From Vanilla planifolia (lineage: Eukaryota > Streptophyta > Magnoliopsida > Asparagales > Orchidaceae): a stretch of DNA of 64,000 nt. The DNA lies in NCBI GenBank assembly GCA_023846275.1, contig CM043875.1, positions 5,220,626-5,284,625 of the forward strand. The letters are read 5' to 3'. Shown piece after piece: positions 1 to 12,244 of this stretch (position 1 is its first letter; each line of letters opens with the position of its first letter). The translations under genes and the position numbers were made by a program. Below the pieces are notes generated by a model, which had not been told where the DNA came from, ran no database searches, and worked only from the letters and a program-made list of their open reading frames with translations.

Positions 1-3000
1 TCATTCTCAAAAGCATCCTTCCTTTTTTCATGCATACTTTGTAATGCATATTAAGATTTTGGGATGTCATTTTGCACATTATCAAATCTTTTTTACACGT
101 GTTACAGATCTAATATTCAATTACTTGTATATCACACACTTTAATTTTATAGAGTGAAAAATTTTAATAAATTATCCTTTTTTTTCTTCATGCATTATTC
201 CTTCATAAGTTTAGTCTAATCATTTCTAAATTTTTAAATTACTTAGATTTTTTAAATCCTTTTTCTCAAAAATTTCTTCTAAAATTTCCTTAATAGTTCC
301 CTTTTACTTCTTTCTAACTAACATATTGCACATCCTTGAATACATATTGTGCATATTATTTGAATCTATTTTACATTAGCTAGTGCACCTTCCATTAGAT
401 ATCAATGAACATTAAGTCAAATCATTTGATCAGCTTGCATATTGTATGCAAATAATAGATTAATGTTTGTGATTCATTGGTTCCATGTTTTATCCCAGAT
501 GTATATTGCATAAACCTAATGTATTATATGTAGGCCTTTATGTACCATATGTCAAAATTTGCATATTATACATGATTCTCTATTTTAAATTTATGTGTGA
601 AGATTAGTTCCAACACTACTCCAACTATGATATTTTTAAGGTTTTCTTATGAGGTTTTCATCTAAATGGTAAAACACATATAGCAAGAACATGAATTTCA
701 AAAAGTAATGTTTGCTTTCCCCACTTGGATGTCCACCATTCTTATATAACTTAGGTGATCCTATTTGTAAGTTTTTCACCATAGGTTTGTTCACCTCTTG
801 ATTTCTCTTCCTAAGATTTGTCTATGTCCCATGGTTCTCCTCTCTAAAATTTTAACTACTTTGATACTAACTTTGTAGTGCCCTAATTTGGAACCATGTT
901 TTAATTAATTTTGAGCACTTAGAAAATATTTACTTTTAAATCTCTTAAATGTTAACAATCATAATAAAAGTTTATTGCTAGAACAAGATAAATACTCATG
1001 TAATCTATAAAGATAACTTCTTTTTAAAAGAAAAAGTTCACATATATATAGTAGTTCTCATAGTGAAAAAGAAAGTAAACACTATATTTAATGTTAAACT
1101 AATACATATAAGTATTATAATAGCACTCATACATCACATGTGATCTATTTCCTAATATTAAACTAGCTTCTCTCTCATTGCTCCCTTATATCAATATGAT
1201 ATGCATCTTAATTTATAAAGTTGTTAAAGACAAAAGGGTTTAGCTAGCCATCATAATCATTGCAAGGAAAAACTATATAACAAGAATACAAAATGATACA
1301 AATTTGGATCTTGTCATACTTTGGGTCCAAATAACAAACATATCATATTAGATGTAAAGTAAAACTATCCATAATGAAACCAACATGTCAATGCTGTGCT
1401 CTCTCCCTTTAAATTAAAACCCTTTAAATATCTTTTACAATTATTTTGACATCTCTTTTAAAATTCCTGTTAAAACCCTGTCCTTGAACCCCATCTAATT
1501 TGACCTTTTTCTTTGTTCAATTTTTTTCCTTTCTTTTTTATTACCAGTCGTGATTTATTCTTAAAAATAAAGGCTTGATATTTTTTTTTAAATTAGGTTT
1601 TTCCCTTAGTCAATACTTTGGAGCAAGTTACACCTTCTCATTGGTTCCATTAATAGGTTCGACTTTTGGATAATACCCATGAGTGACATCAGTATTCTAC
1701 AACACAATGACTTTTTTAATATAAGATCCTTGTTTTTAAAAGATAAACTTTGTTTGTACTCTTTATAATTCTTTTTTGAAATTTTTAATAAAAATTATTT
1801 TAGTTAATTTAAAAATATCATGTTCATTTTTCCCTAGTTCCATGTAATAGGGCTATATATAACATGCCATAGATTATTATTCCAAACCATCAAAGCTCCT
1901 AAAATGTTATAAAATAGTCATTTTAAATGAATTAAAATAAAGTAATGTACTCGCTATACCATAACATTTGACCATAGCATGCTAATCAAACAACAACCAA
2001 TTCCCTGAACTTGAAGATTCATTTATTGCATTATAACAAAAACATATGGAAATAGCAATTTATCTTATATACCTTCCAACAAGAATTTTAATTTTCTCTC
2101 TACTTAAAAGCTAATCAAATGTAATACAACATACATCACATAAATGTTCCAACTTACAAAATATGCTTATAATAGCTCACTTTGTAGTGGTTACACCAAG
2201 AAAAATGATCTATCCTTAACAAAATCCCTTCATTGAAATTCCTAATTTCCTTGGGTCTTTCCTTTTCTCTTGATTCCTTTTCTCAACTACTGTAATAAAA
2301 TTCCCAAATTTCACTTCTTCCCAAGACAAAAACTCTTCCTTTCCCTTTCTCCCACACACAACAAACCAAAGAGATAATTTTACTTCTCTGTCTTTCTCTC
2401 TCGCTCACTCTCTCTTCAAACAGTTTGCCCAAATTCCTTAACGTTCTCTCCAAATTCATTCCCGTAGAAACCCAAATCCTCTTTTATAGGTTGCTCATAC
2501 ATATATTCTTCTTTTACCATTTTCTCTTCATAGAATAGTGGCAATCCAAGACTTAATCCATTCTCAATGATGCCCCTTTGCACCATCAATTGGGTTGCCA
2601 GTGGTTGAAATTGGGCAACTATTTTGTGTCATTTCCTTCTCTTTTGCCATTAGGGATTTATGTATGTCACTTAGGAAATTAGGTAATAGAAAATTTTCTT
2701 TAAGCTTAAATTAAAACTTTTGGCATATGCTTCTTAAATTTGTTTATCCAAATGACCTCTAAAAATTAATTGGTCATAGCTTTAATATAAAACTATTTGT
2801 TGAGCTCTACTTGTCATCAAATTTTAATAACTTTTTGCACTATTTTATATTTTTTATAATATTTTTCTTTCAATCTTATAAATATTAAATAAATTATATT
2901 ATAAGTTTAACATCTCATTTTATGATCAATACTCATATAATTTTTACAAAAGTTATACCATTAGACTTGTTATGAGTTGTACTACTTGTCATAATGTTAT

Positions 3001-6000
3001 TCAAAATTTGCTAACAATATTTGATAATTTAATAATTTTCTCTCTTTCAAATCATACAATTTAAAATAATAATACTTTTTCTATATGATTAAACATCCAG
3101 TTTATGATCAACTCAAGTCTAACTTTTATGAAATTTACACAAATAGGTTCATAATAATGCATATTTGAGTGCTCAGAGTCCTTCTCCCTTCTTTTTGGAA
3201 TTGTACACCCTTTTAGTTTTATGTAATTTTTTTTAAAAAAAATTAAATAAATTTTAAAATTTAAAATAATTAATAAAATAATTCTCATTACAATAATTTC
3301 ATTTTTTATATCAAATCTTTACCTTTATCATAAACAAAAATAGGAAGCTCAAAACTTGAAGATTGCTTTAGAAAACATGTCAATAAGCTACAAAGTAACG
3401 TATTGGAAGCCAATAAATTTCTCCAATGTCACATAAAATTCCCTAAAGATCCTTCTACATGATGTTCTAATTCTTAATCTTTCTCTTTGTAGCAATTACA
3501 CATCACACAATGGAAAGGAGATACTTTTAGGCACATATGAGGAAATGGCAAGGAATCAAATAATTCTCATTTCCCTTATAAAATCATGATACATACTTTA
3601 TATAATGTTGTGATGATATAGCTATAGCACACATAATAATGCATTGCTAAAGTTGAGCTTAACCAATTGATGCAGTCTAACCAATTATTCAAGTTATTTC
3701 GCTTAACCACTTGATGTAATTGGACAATTACCAAGTGCAATTAGGCATAACCTCCTGATGCATATGGCTGACTATGTAGAGTGGTTGGCATTAATCACCA
3801 CTAAAATACAATGTTCAAACCACCTTTTGTTGCATTGTCTTCTACTGACGAATGTAGTGTAACTATAGAGTCATTCAATTCTATTATCAAGCAACATGGT
3901 GTGCTTAAATTGACCTAAAACATTCTAGAAAAAATCCTAATCCCATTGAACTTGTTTAAAGTTAAATTATGGTATAACCTATGCTACTTGCAAAAAAATT
4001 TTAAAAATATAATAAAATAATCCAAAAATATAATGTACCTACATTGTAGTGTCGATCAACCATCATCAGGAAAATATGGGGTATGTACACTATGATCATT
4101 TTTTTTGGCAATGGAAAACACTTAATTAGGTCCATTATGGCACTCTTTGGGTAAATATTAAATACAACCATTTATGGTGTATGCTTGTCATGGTATCTAG
4201 CCTGTATTGTTGGAATGTGTTAAGATCAAAGGCAAGAACAACAAATAAGGCAAAAAGAAATCCCATCTTTGACTAGAATTGAAAAAAATCTAGATAAAGA
4301 ACCTTTGGCAACATTGATTTATTGGGATTTGAGCATAGCAATATAATATAATAGTATACATGTTTTGATTGTAAAAAGTCTGTCAACTTTGTAGGGAAAC
4401 AAGGAAAGTTTGTACTTTAGTATAATCTAGGGCATGTTGTTATATGCTCTAATGTGATGATAAATGTATATTTTCTTTATTAAATGTTTGGCACTAGAGG
4501 GAGCACAACTCTATATATGCTCAAAATTCAATGACACCCCTTTAAAATAAGCAGTCATATCTAATTTTAATAATAGATTTTAAAATCCATTAACTATCTA
4601 CATTAACAAACCTAAAAATGGATTGAAAGATGCAATAATTGAAAGCTCAAAAGTAGTAAGAATACTCAAATAATACTCTAGCACATCTATATGACTAGCA
4701 AGAGATTGCTTAATAATCTTTTCAAACATTATCTTGCATGGTTGGTTAACTAACATATCATGCTTAATAGTGTCAATTGTAAGGAAAATAAGCAATGGAG
4801 TGATAATCTTAAAGGATCATAAAGCTAACTTAGGGGTAATTAAAGTAGAAAATACTTTTGGAGGAGATAATGTCTTAATAGGGTGATAAGAGATAACATA
4901 ATGATTTCTTAGAAAACTAGTGGTGATAGAGTAGTCAAGGCTTTGGAAGGAATAGAAACCCCAAAAATATGATGATGTAATACCTTAATGGCTTATGAAT
5001 TGGACTAATTGTTGTGTTGAGTTTGAAAATTATGAATCCAAGGTTTTTCTTTGAATAATATATGCGATTTTATAGGAACTTCACTCTAGTTAGATACTTG
5101 GGTGGTAACAACAAAAGGCTTCTCTAGCTAACCTCATATGATAATTAATCATTGATAAGGTGCATGTCCTCTAATGTGGCTCAAAGATAAGGCTCACATG
5201 AGAGAAGGTAAAAGAGAAATAAGATTTAAGCTAGTCTTCTAATGTAAAATTTTTAATATCAAATTGATGATGCAAACACAATAAGGAAATAGGTAATAGA
5301 GGAGAAGGAAAATTTCCTTTGCCTTCTTAAAGAGAGAAGAGGAGTTGATCACTTATATCTTTCTAAAACATCATGCATGCATTCATGCATAAAGAGAGGA
5401 TCTTCCTAATGAGAAAAGAAGGGTTGTTCACCTATGTTTTCTAAAAATATTGTGTATGCATATAGATGATTTACGAATTTATCTAAATTTTTAACATCAA
5501 ATGTTTTATTTTATCAAAGAACTTATTTATATAGAAAAAGGACAATAACATTCAAATTTCAATTATAAAAAGTATGAAGAATCTTAAAGTGAGGTGTCCA
5601 CACAAGAAGGGTTTGATTGAATAATTACAAATTTAAACAATCTTAAAAATAACGATAAAAGTCTTTTATACTCTTAAATGTTGTTGTAAATAATTATTTT
5701 AGAAAATGTTCTTAGCTTTATAAACTTGTGTGGGAGAGCAACGTATAATACATAAGTAATTTTAGATAGTTTGATTCAAACTTGAATCTATATCTACTCT
5801 TAGAAAAAAGGTTAAGTAAAAATACTAAATACCTTTCAAAAAGTGTGTTAAAACCTCATATAGGCTAAGAGATGCTATAAGCATCATGACAAATGATCCT
5901 ACACGCTAGTTTTAAAGAGTTTACAATCACTAGGTTAAAGAAAAAATAGAAAGTTCTAATAATGGGACAAATAAATCAAATACAAAACTTAATACAAGGT

Positions 6001-6107
6001 TTTACAACCAAGTTTAATTTAAGAAAGAGACAAACTAATATGAAGTTAAAGAAATGAAAAATAAATTCCAACTTAGCTAAAATAATGAAGAATATATGTT
6101 GGCTTCA
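1..6107. other. AT-rich intergenic DNA, no gene recognised
   Basis: Both strands are full of stops and the few ORFs (up to 75 codons) resemble nothing I know. There is a CT-rich stretch around 2330-2420 that could be an old leader or LTR segment, and a 44-bp minisatellite listed separately. Around 5335-5460 two loosely similar 80-bp segments follow one another (GAGGAGTTGATCAC... and GAAGGGTTGTTCAC...). The block is probably decayed repeat DNA. Confidence 0.6.
3658..3770. repeat. 44-bp imperfect tandem repeat
   Basis: Three diverged units begin at about 3658, 3702 and 3746, each carrying a core like CTTAACCANTTGATGCA (CATAACCTCCTGATGCA in the third). Spacing is 44 bp both times. Arrays of this kind are common in the U3 part of plant LTRs, so this may be a relic of one, but no LTR ends are visible. 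Confidence 0.5.
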
Positions 6108-6112
6108 CTTCT
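6108..6112. repeat. Target-site duplication, left copy (CTTCT)
   Basis: The five bases CTTCT directly before the element recur directly after it at 9302-9306, as expected for LTR-element integration. Confidence 0.85.
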
Positions 6113-6151
6113 TATTACACCCCATTTTTTCCTAGGCTGATTTTTGGCATA

Positions 6152-6187
<36 letters not shown>

Positions 6188-7113
6188 TATAGACAGCTCA
6201 GATCGTCCCATACCAACCTGAGTAGCCTACGAAAAACATAGGATATAACACATCATTACACACCTACTTTCATTAACAATGTGGATCCCATCTCCCGGGT
6301 ACACCGTCAAATCAGGTTCATGACTCCTGAATTAACAGATGGACTCGCGCAATGTTACTCCTGCTAGACCCAATACTCCTAACCCATACCGATAGGAGAA
6401 CCGGTCTAATAGAAGTCTGAACCCCCACGGTTAAGTTCCATAGTCATGTAATGACCTCACCATCAAAAATAAAATACATAACATCCTCAGATAAAATATG
6501 GCACTCCACACACTATACCACCAAGACAATAAAGTAAAACAGTGAATGGAAACTACATCACATCACAAGAATAAGATCCAAGTCCAACAAATACAATATC
6601 ATCCAACTAGATACATAAGTCAGAATCATTCTCACATAATACAAGACATAAAAATAACAGTCTCACTGAATACATCCAACAGCAACAATCAACTAACCAG
6701 AATGTCTCGGATAATCACAGATCAGATCTCCTCCACTAGCCTACTGATCACGATCCCACCTAAAGCTGGGTGGCGTCAAGTCTGCCGAGCCACTGGAAAA
6801 TATAGATAAAAAGGAATGAGCTACGCCCAGTAGGAAAGACAGCTAGTAAAAACTCACATGCAAGAGAAGGATAATAGCAAAAGTATAGGAATACAGCATA
6901 ACAATGTAGGGTGGAAAGGCACTCTAAGTCCCAGACTCCGACCAACCACAGTCACCCCTAGTCACACCAGAGTAGCTCTCCTCTGGGCTTCCAGGTAGCG
7001 TGCCAGTGGGAACGCCCATCTCGAAACACGCATGGCGCCTAAGCACCCGACACCGCAGCGTCTCTCGTCAATCAATCTCCTGGAGACTATAGACAAATCC
7101 AGTCACAAAATCT

Positions 7114-7223
7114 CTAGCCAACGTGAGACACCCCTGCCACCCTAAGGCGCGCAGGCCTACACACTTGGCTAGCCACTGCGAGACACCCCTGCCACCCTCA
7201 GGCGCGCAGGCCTACACACATGG
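7114..7223. repeat. 55-bp tandem duplication inside solo LTR copy 1
   Basis: Two 55-bp units start at the CTAGCCA motifs at 7114 and 7169. Both contain GAGACACCCCTGCCACCCT and GGCGCGCAGGCCTACACAC. The same pair is present at 26291-26400 in copy 2, so the duplication predates both insertions. A 64-codon plus-strand ORF (7123-7317) reads through it and is conserved in copy 2 with two substitutions. I regard the ORF as a by-product of sequence identity. Confidence 0.8.
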
Positions 7224-7826
7224 ACCAGGAGAGATCGACCCAGCCACCGTCCCAAGGAGTCCTCTACCAACAACTTCCATAGAAGCTCACGCCCCTACAG
7301 TCATTGCCAATCTCTAACTCCAAGATCCGGCAACATGTGTCCAGGTACAACAAGGCGCATACCAGTCCACATGTATACTGTGGAAGCTAAGTCTGAACCG
7401 CACAGTTACCTACCACAACTACCCTAAAACATCATATAGGGTCTATAGTAGTCCGGTCCAGCATGCCAATCCATAAAATATGCCAACACTGAGTAAACTG
7501 ACTCAATCCATGTCAATGCCATCCAAGTAACATAAACTGTATCGAAATTCTGACTATTCTGGTAACACTTACCCAAGTGTCACACTTCCTTCCAACTGAT
7601 CCAGCTGTACTGAATTTATGGATAATTTCCAACAGTAACTTTCAATTTGTCTATGTGATTTCCCTAAATCACCTTTTTCTCGTTTCAGGAAATTTTAAAT
7701 TTCAACTTCAATTTCTGCCCTTTATCCATTTTCCGAAATTCGGAATAAATTTCCGAATTTAAAATTTAAATTCCACATATATCTTTTTTTCCGAAAATTT
7801 GAAATAAATTTCCGAAAATTTAAATT

Positions 7827-7934
7827 CCACATATTTTCCGAAAATTCGGATTAAAAATTTTTCCACATATTTTCCGAAAATTCGGATTAAAAAAAATTCC
7901 ACATATTTTCCGAAAATTCGGATTAATTTCCGAA
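7827..7934. repeat. 36-bp tandem array, three units, in solo LTR copy 1
   Basis: Units begin at 7827, 7863 and 7899 with CCACATATTTTCCGAAAATT followed by CGGATTAA. Each holds the dyad TCCGAA-AA-TTCGGA, which contains GAAAATTC. The 36-bp period keeps frame, so the minus-strand ORF (8029-7820) shows a 12-residue repeat with core NPNFRKICG. Copy 2 lacks the array, so it is specific to this copy or subfamily. Confidence 0.85.
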
Positions 7935-8616
7935 TTAAGTTTTTCCTCCGCCGTTCGTCCGCGCCCTCGTTCCGCTGAACCGGGTTTCGCTGCCGGTTCG
8001 GAAAAAACCGGGCTGAACCGCGAACCCACCGGCCGAACCTTTAAATCAAATTTTCCAGCCGACGTTTAGTATTTAAATATTATTAATTATTAATTAATTA
8101 CAATTATTTAATTAACTAAGCTGAAATTAATCTAATCCATCTCCTTCCTCCGCCCGACGCCTGCGAAACCCTAGCCGACGATTCCTCCGGGAAATTCCGT
8201 TTTCCCCGTCGATTTCCGGCGACCGAGATCAAGGCGAAGCAAAATCCGATGTTCATACTATCCTAATTTGTCAATAATGCCACTAATTTCTAAGATTCAA
8301 TCAAATTTCCCGCCGAAGTTTTCATCCGATCCTCATTTAACAATTTATGAAATTAAACGAACAATCTATGAAATTAAACAATTTTCAGCATTTGATACAA
8401 TCTTAACATGATTAAAGTCCATAATAGAATCATCAATTGCTCGGTAAAATTTCCAATTTGACGGGTATAATTTTTTCCGAAAACCCTAAAATGCTAAAAT
8501 CAATAATTTGCATTAATAATTTTCAAAAACCACAATTCGCATGCTCCGGTAGCTAATTGCAAAATAATCCATATTTTTAAATTGCTAATTAACTAATTTA
8601 AGCCGAAATTTCCTAC

Positions 8617-8814
8617 CTTTTTCTTCTCCGGCGACGGTAGCGACGGTGAAGCTCGCACGCGACCAACCGCTGCTCCTCGCGGAACGAAACCGGTACCAAT
8701 CGATTCTCCTCGATCACGCGAACCTCCAGGTACAAAAAGCCCCTTGAAAGGCTGCCGGAAAATATCGCCGTCCGCCGTGAACACCTCGTCTCCGGCCGCC
8801 GTTCGAAACCCTAA
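8617..8814 (-). other. Conserved leader-like segment ending in a splice-donor-like site
   Basis: About 198 bases run from TTAGGGTTTC to AAAAAG|GTAGGAAATT on the minus strand (donor GT at 8616-8615). In copy 2 the matching segment is about 191 bases and ends in TTGAG|GTAGGAAATT. Both are GC-rich and share CAAGGGGCTTTTTGT. The two copies do not share one conserved reading frame here, so an untranslated first exon fits better than a coding one. Inference only. Confidence 0.35.
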
Positions 8815-8832
8815 GGGCCGAAACGGTTCGGG

Positions 8833-8839
8833 TTAAATA
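8833..8839 (-). promoter_or_regulatory. Candidate TATA box of solo LTR copy 1
   Basis: On the minus strand GTATTTAACC gives a TATA-like heptamer, followed about 20 bases later by TTAGGGTTTC (8814-8805), a common plant leader start. A TATAAAA box in a similar position in copy 2 supports the reading. No transcript data are available. Confidence 0.4.
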
Positions 8840-9301
8840 CCCCGCTTAAACCGGTAATAACCCGTTAAGAACCCATTAAGCGCCGGTTGACCTTCTAAAA
8901 CGCCGCTTAACACCCGATCAGCCGGTTAATCTCCACCGCTGATCTCATCCGTCCGATCCGCTTATCCGCGACTTATCCGAACGCACGCGCAAACGCACCT
9001 CGGCGAATCGCCCCCGCCTTCGCTGAACCGCTCCGGTCCGGTTCACGCGCGGTAAAAACCAAATTCCGGTTTAAAAATCTAATTAACCGATTTAAATAGA
9101 TTTTCGAATTTCCAAAAATCCAATTAAACAGGGAAAATTACTTAAAAATTTCCTCGGTGCTCCGAAAAATCCCCAGAAATTTTCAGAAATTCTAATAGCC
9201 TCCAATTGAGCTCCTGGCTCATCCTACTATCGATTTGAAATCATCCAAGCCATAATTTAATTATTGAAGATTAAACCTATAATATTTTACCGGGTATAAC
9301 A

Positions 9302-9306
9302 CTTCT
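9302..9306. repeat. Target-site duplication, right copy (CTTCT)
   Basis: Matches 6108-6112 exactly and follows the terminal GGGTATAACA. Confidence 0.85.
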
Positions 9307-11590
9307 CTTAGTGATGATAATCTTAATATGTAGCTTGTCAAAAGATATGCAAGTTAATAATAGTCATTAACACAATGCTTGGACCCATATAGACATTTGT
9401 AACCTCTCTAATTGCTCCAAGCACCTCTCAAATAACTATAATCAATTTTCTTAAAAATCAATCAAACTAGTCATTACTCATTATTTTAAACTGATCATAC
9501 TATTCGATCTAATGGATCATATAAGTATGATGTGACAATAAGCACATCATTTGAATTTTTAGATAATCTTGATTAATTGATTTTACAACACTTAAATAAT
9601 TGTACTTAATGATGAGTGCATCGTATAGGTATGAATAATATGACTCTTACTAGTCTTATTTTTTTAGTTCTTGCATTTTTCTTATCTGATACATAAATGC
9701 ATTAATATAAAGATTTTCTTAGCTTACAACCTCTTTGTGTATAAAAGCTCATATTTGTACGATATGTGGATCATACATATATGATACAAATCAACTTATT
9801 GAAATGCCTATGTATCCAACTATACTTCTCTGAACAAAGGTGTCCTACTTATATGATAAGTGATCATACTTATATAAAACAAATCAATTCACTTATTTCG
9901 TAAGTTGTAAATCCAACATGTTTAATAAATTTTATCGTGCACATATGATGACTACTATCACATTGTACTAAACTCAATAGCTATATATGATTCTTAATAC
10001 CTTTCAAAAAATCAAATAACATACTTGCACAATATAGAGACCATACATGAGGTGATAATGAAAAACCTCAATTCATATTATATCACCATATTGATCTTTT
10101 GATTAATCTATCAAAAAAATATATTGTGCTAGTACAATATTTATTACTATATTATACAAAAAAAAGTTCAAAATATCAATTAACACATCTTAAGAAACAA
10201 AAGTTGTACTCATATGATAAAGGTGTCATACATGCATGAATAACATATTTAATAAAACTAATTGAGGATCAGCAATGAGCAACTCTCTATTCAACTCCAA
10301 GAATAATTAGTTATATTAAATGATGAGGACATAATATAAGTACCATTAATACAAATTATATAGATTTTACTCACTTCAATTAAATGACAATTTATACTTA
10401 ATTAAGCTTGACTAACTAACGCAATATATAAGCTTTACAATGTTTAACATAAAGATATATATGAATCAATTTAGACAAGATGCATTCCTTAAGACTAGAG
10501 CAGTATGAGTGAAAAATAATTTAAAAATGTCTAACACTCATGCAAAAAATTCATTGAATCCTAATGCCACAAGATAAATTATTATAAATTTACATTCTAA
10601 GACCAAATATGATGACGCAATAAAGGTCTTCTTTAAGTGATTCTCAAGCTCATGTTTCTTTTAGTCTTAGTTACGATTCACACTATAGATACTACATTAA
10701 GTTACTTGAATCAAGTGATTAAGTTTTCTTTTTGATTAGCATATTTGATCTTGAGATATATGATTTGAAAATATTTTAAAAAATTATTAGTAAAAATAAT
10801 ATAATGATTTTTTTTATTATCAAACTAGTGGTACAAAATCTAAAGATTCAATAAAAAGTTTATTCAACTGATAAAAAAAATAATCTTAATCTAAATAATC
10901 ATAAAATTAAAACTAAATATTAAATAAAAAATTTAAACTATTGAATGAATATGTTGAAATAAAAATTCAAATGAAAAAAATATCCAAATGAATTGAAATT
11001 CAAATTTTAAGTTTAAATTTATTATTCCAAATAATCTTAAAATAAAACAAAAATGATTTATGATAAATTTAAAAGTAAATTTAAATGATAATTTGCATAA
11101 GAATTCAAATGAAAATAATTATCAAAATGAATGTAAATTTGTATTTAAAATTTATTAATTATTTTTTGGAAAGTAAAATACTCAAAATAATTGCATTTGT
11201 ATGTTTATCCTTTGACCTTTTTTTTTTTATCATTTTCTGATGTTTCTCACAGATTTTTGAATGACGATCAACAATTCTGTATGTCTATTCATGATGAATG
11301 AATACAAAGAGATTTCAGTCCATAATTGTTTTCAAGTGTTGATGCCACATGGCTTTTGCATAACTATTCATTTTGCAAAAAAGCATTTCAAAATTTGCTA
11401 GTATTTCAATCTTGAAAATAAAAAAATATAAAAAGCAAATTCTAGACTCTAATTATCTTCTAAAATGACATTTACAAAAAACATTTTCCTACCCTCTTAA
11501 CAAAATTTCAAATATTTTTGTTTATTTTTTATACAAAATATTCTATTAAGAGCTATAAAGAAGTTTTGACATAAAAAAACTTATATAAAA
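9307..11590. other. AT-rich intergenic DNA, nothing recognised
   Basis: No ORF of note and no protein homology visible in either strand. Composition becomes extremely A/T-rich around 10740-11180. This is the upstream flank of the zinc-finger gene. Confidence 0.6.
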
Positions 11591-11879
11591 TCATCATTCC
11601 ATGTCGAACGTCAAACGGAATTCATTTATCTTAGCTTCCTTCGTCGCATGGAACGTTCTTATCACTGATGGAATAATAAAAAATATAAATATTCCGTCCA
11701 TCCCATCCTCTCACACGTACATCTCTAGCCTTCCACTGCTTCTTCTCTGTTTGACTCTTGTTTTCCTGTCACAAAGTCGGTATGCAACAAAACACAGAGC
11801 CGGCCGCTAGTGACACCCAAAGATACGGCTTGCGGCCGCCACCAATACTCCTTACTAATCTTTCTCAAATTCCTCGACC

Positions 11880-12117
11880 ACTTCTCCCTCTCCCTATCTC
11901 TCTCTATCCCTCTCTTTCTCTCTCTCTCCTTAACTAGCCTCCAACGCTTACCATGCATCACGCAGATGTCGATACACTCGAAGCTATGTGCTTTGTAGTC
12001 TACTGCCCAAACCCTAGAATTGGCCACTCTCTCTCTACATAAGCCAATGGCCAAACAGACCAATCTGTCAAGCACTTCAGGATAGAATTTGCTCTCTCTC
12101 TCTCTCTCTCTCTCTAG
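11880..12117 (+). promoter_or_regulatory. CT-rich leader/promoter tracts upstream of the zinc-finger gene
   Basis: Two pyrimidine tracts, 11881-11930 and a (CT)12 run at 12092-12115, lie 130-370 bases before the start codon. CT/GA tracts are frequent in plant 5' UTRs and core promoters and can bind BPC/GAGA-type proteins. A TATA-like AATATAAATATT lies further up, at about 11682-11693. The transcription start cannot be fixed from the sequence, so part of this may be 5' UTR. Confidence 0.45.
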
Positions 12118-12244
12118 CCCCTTTATTCTTTTCCATCTTCTTATAGCACGAGTCCACTCCAAACCCCAGTTGTCTGGGTTAGCAGCTATCCCTACTCTCT
12201 CATAAGTTGAAGAAGAACCTAGGCCGGAGAAGCACAAGGCAAGC

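Larger units (their letters stand above)
6113..9301 (-). mobile_element. Solo LTR, copy 1 (probable Ty3/gypsy, long-LTR family)
   Basis: A 3.19-kb segment bounded by near-inverted ends TATTACACCC (the second base is mutated; copy 2 has TGTTACACCC) and GGGTATAACA. It is flanked by a perfect 5-bp target-site duplication CTTCT (6108-6112 and 9302-9306). It matches 25319-28430 over most of its length, very closely in about 6120-7500. No protein domain, PBS or second LTR lies inside, so it is best read as a solo LTR left by LTR-LTR recombination. Minus orientation is inferred from a TATA-like box, leader and splice-donor-like site on that strand, and from the minus-strand end GGGGTGTAATA (GGGGTGTAACA in copy 2), which resembles Del/Tekay chromovirus LTR ends. 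The 5'-most minus part (about 7900-9060) is unusually CpG-rich. A run of 31 T lies at 6154-6184. A complete non-autonomous element is the alternative. Confidence 0.85.

Noticed and set aside
6300-6340. GGTTCATGACTCC resembling a tRNA T-arm
   Set aside because: No acceptor, D or anticodon arms pair around it, and it is part of a repeated LTR.
6546-6809. 87-codon plus ORF and 61-codon minus ORF (6760-6945) in solo LTR copy 1
   Set aside because: They lie in LTR sequence, and the equivalent frames are not preserved in copy 2.
7114-7223. CRISPR-like array
   Set aside because: There are only two directly abutting 55-bp units with no spacers, in a plant LTR.
8593-8784. 63-codon minus ORF in the LTR leader
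   Set aside because: The equivalent part of copy 2 does not keep the frame, so the segment looks like untranslated leader rather than protein.
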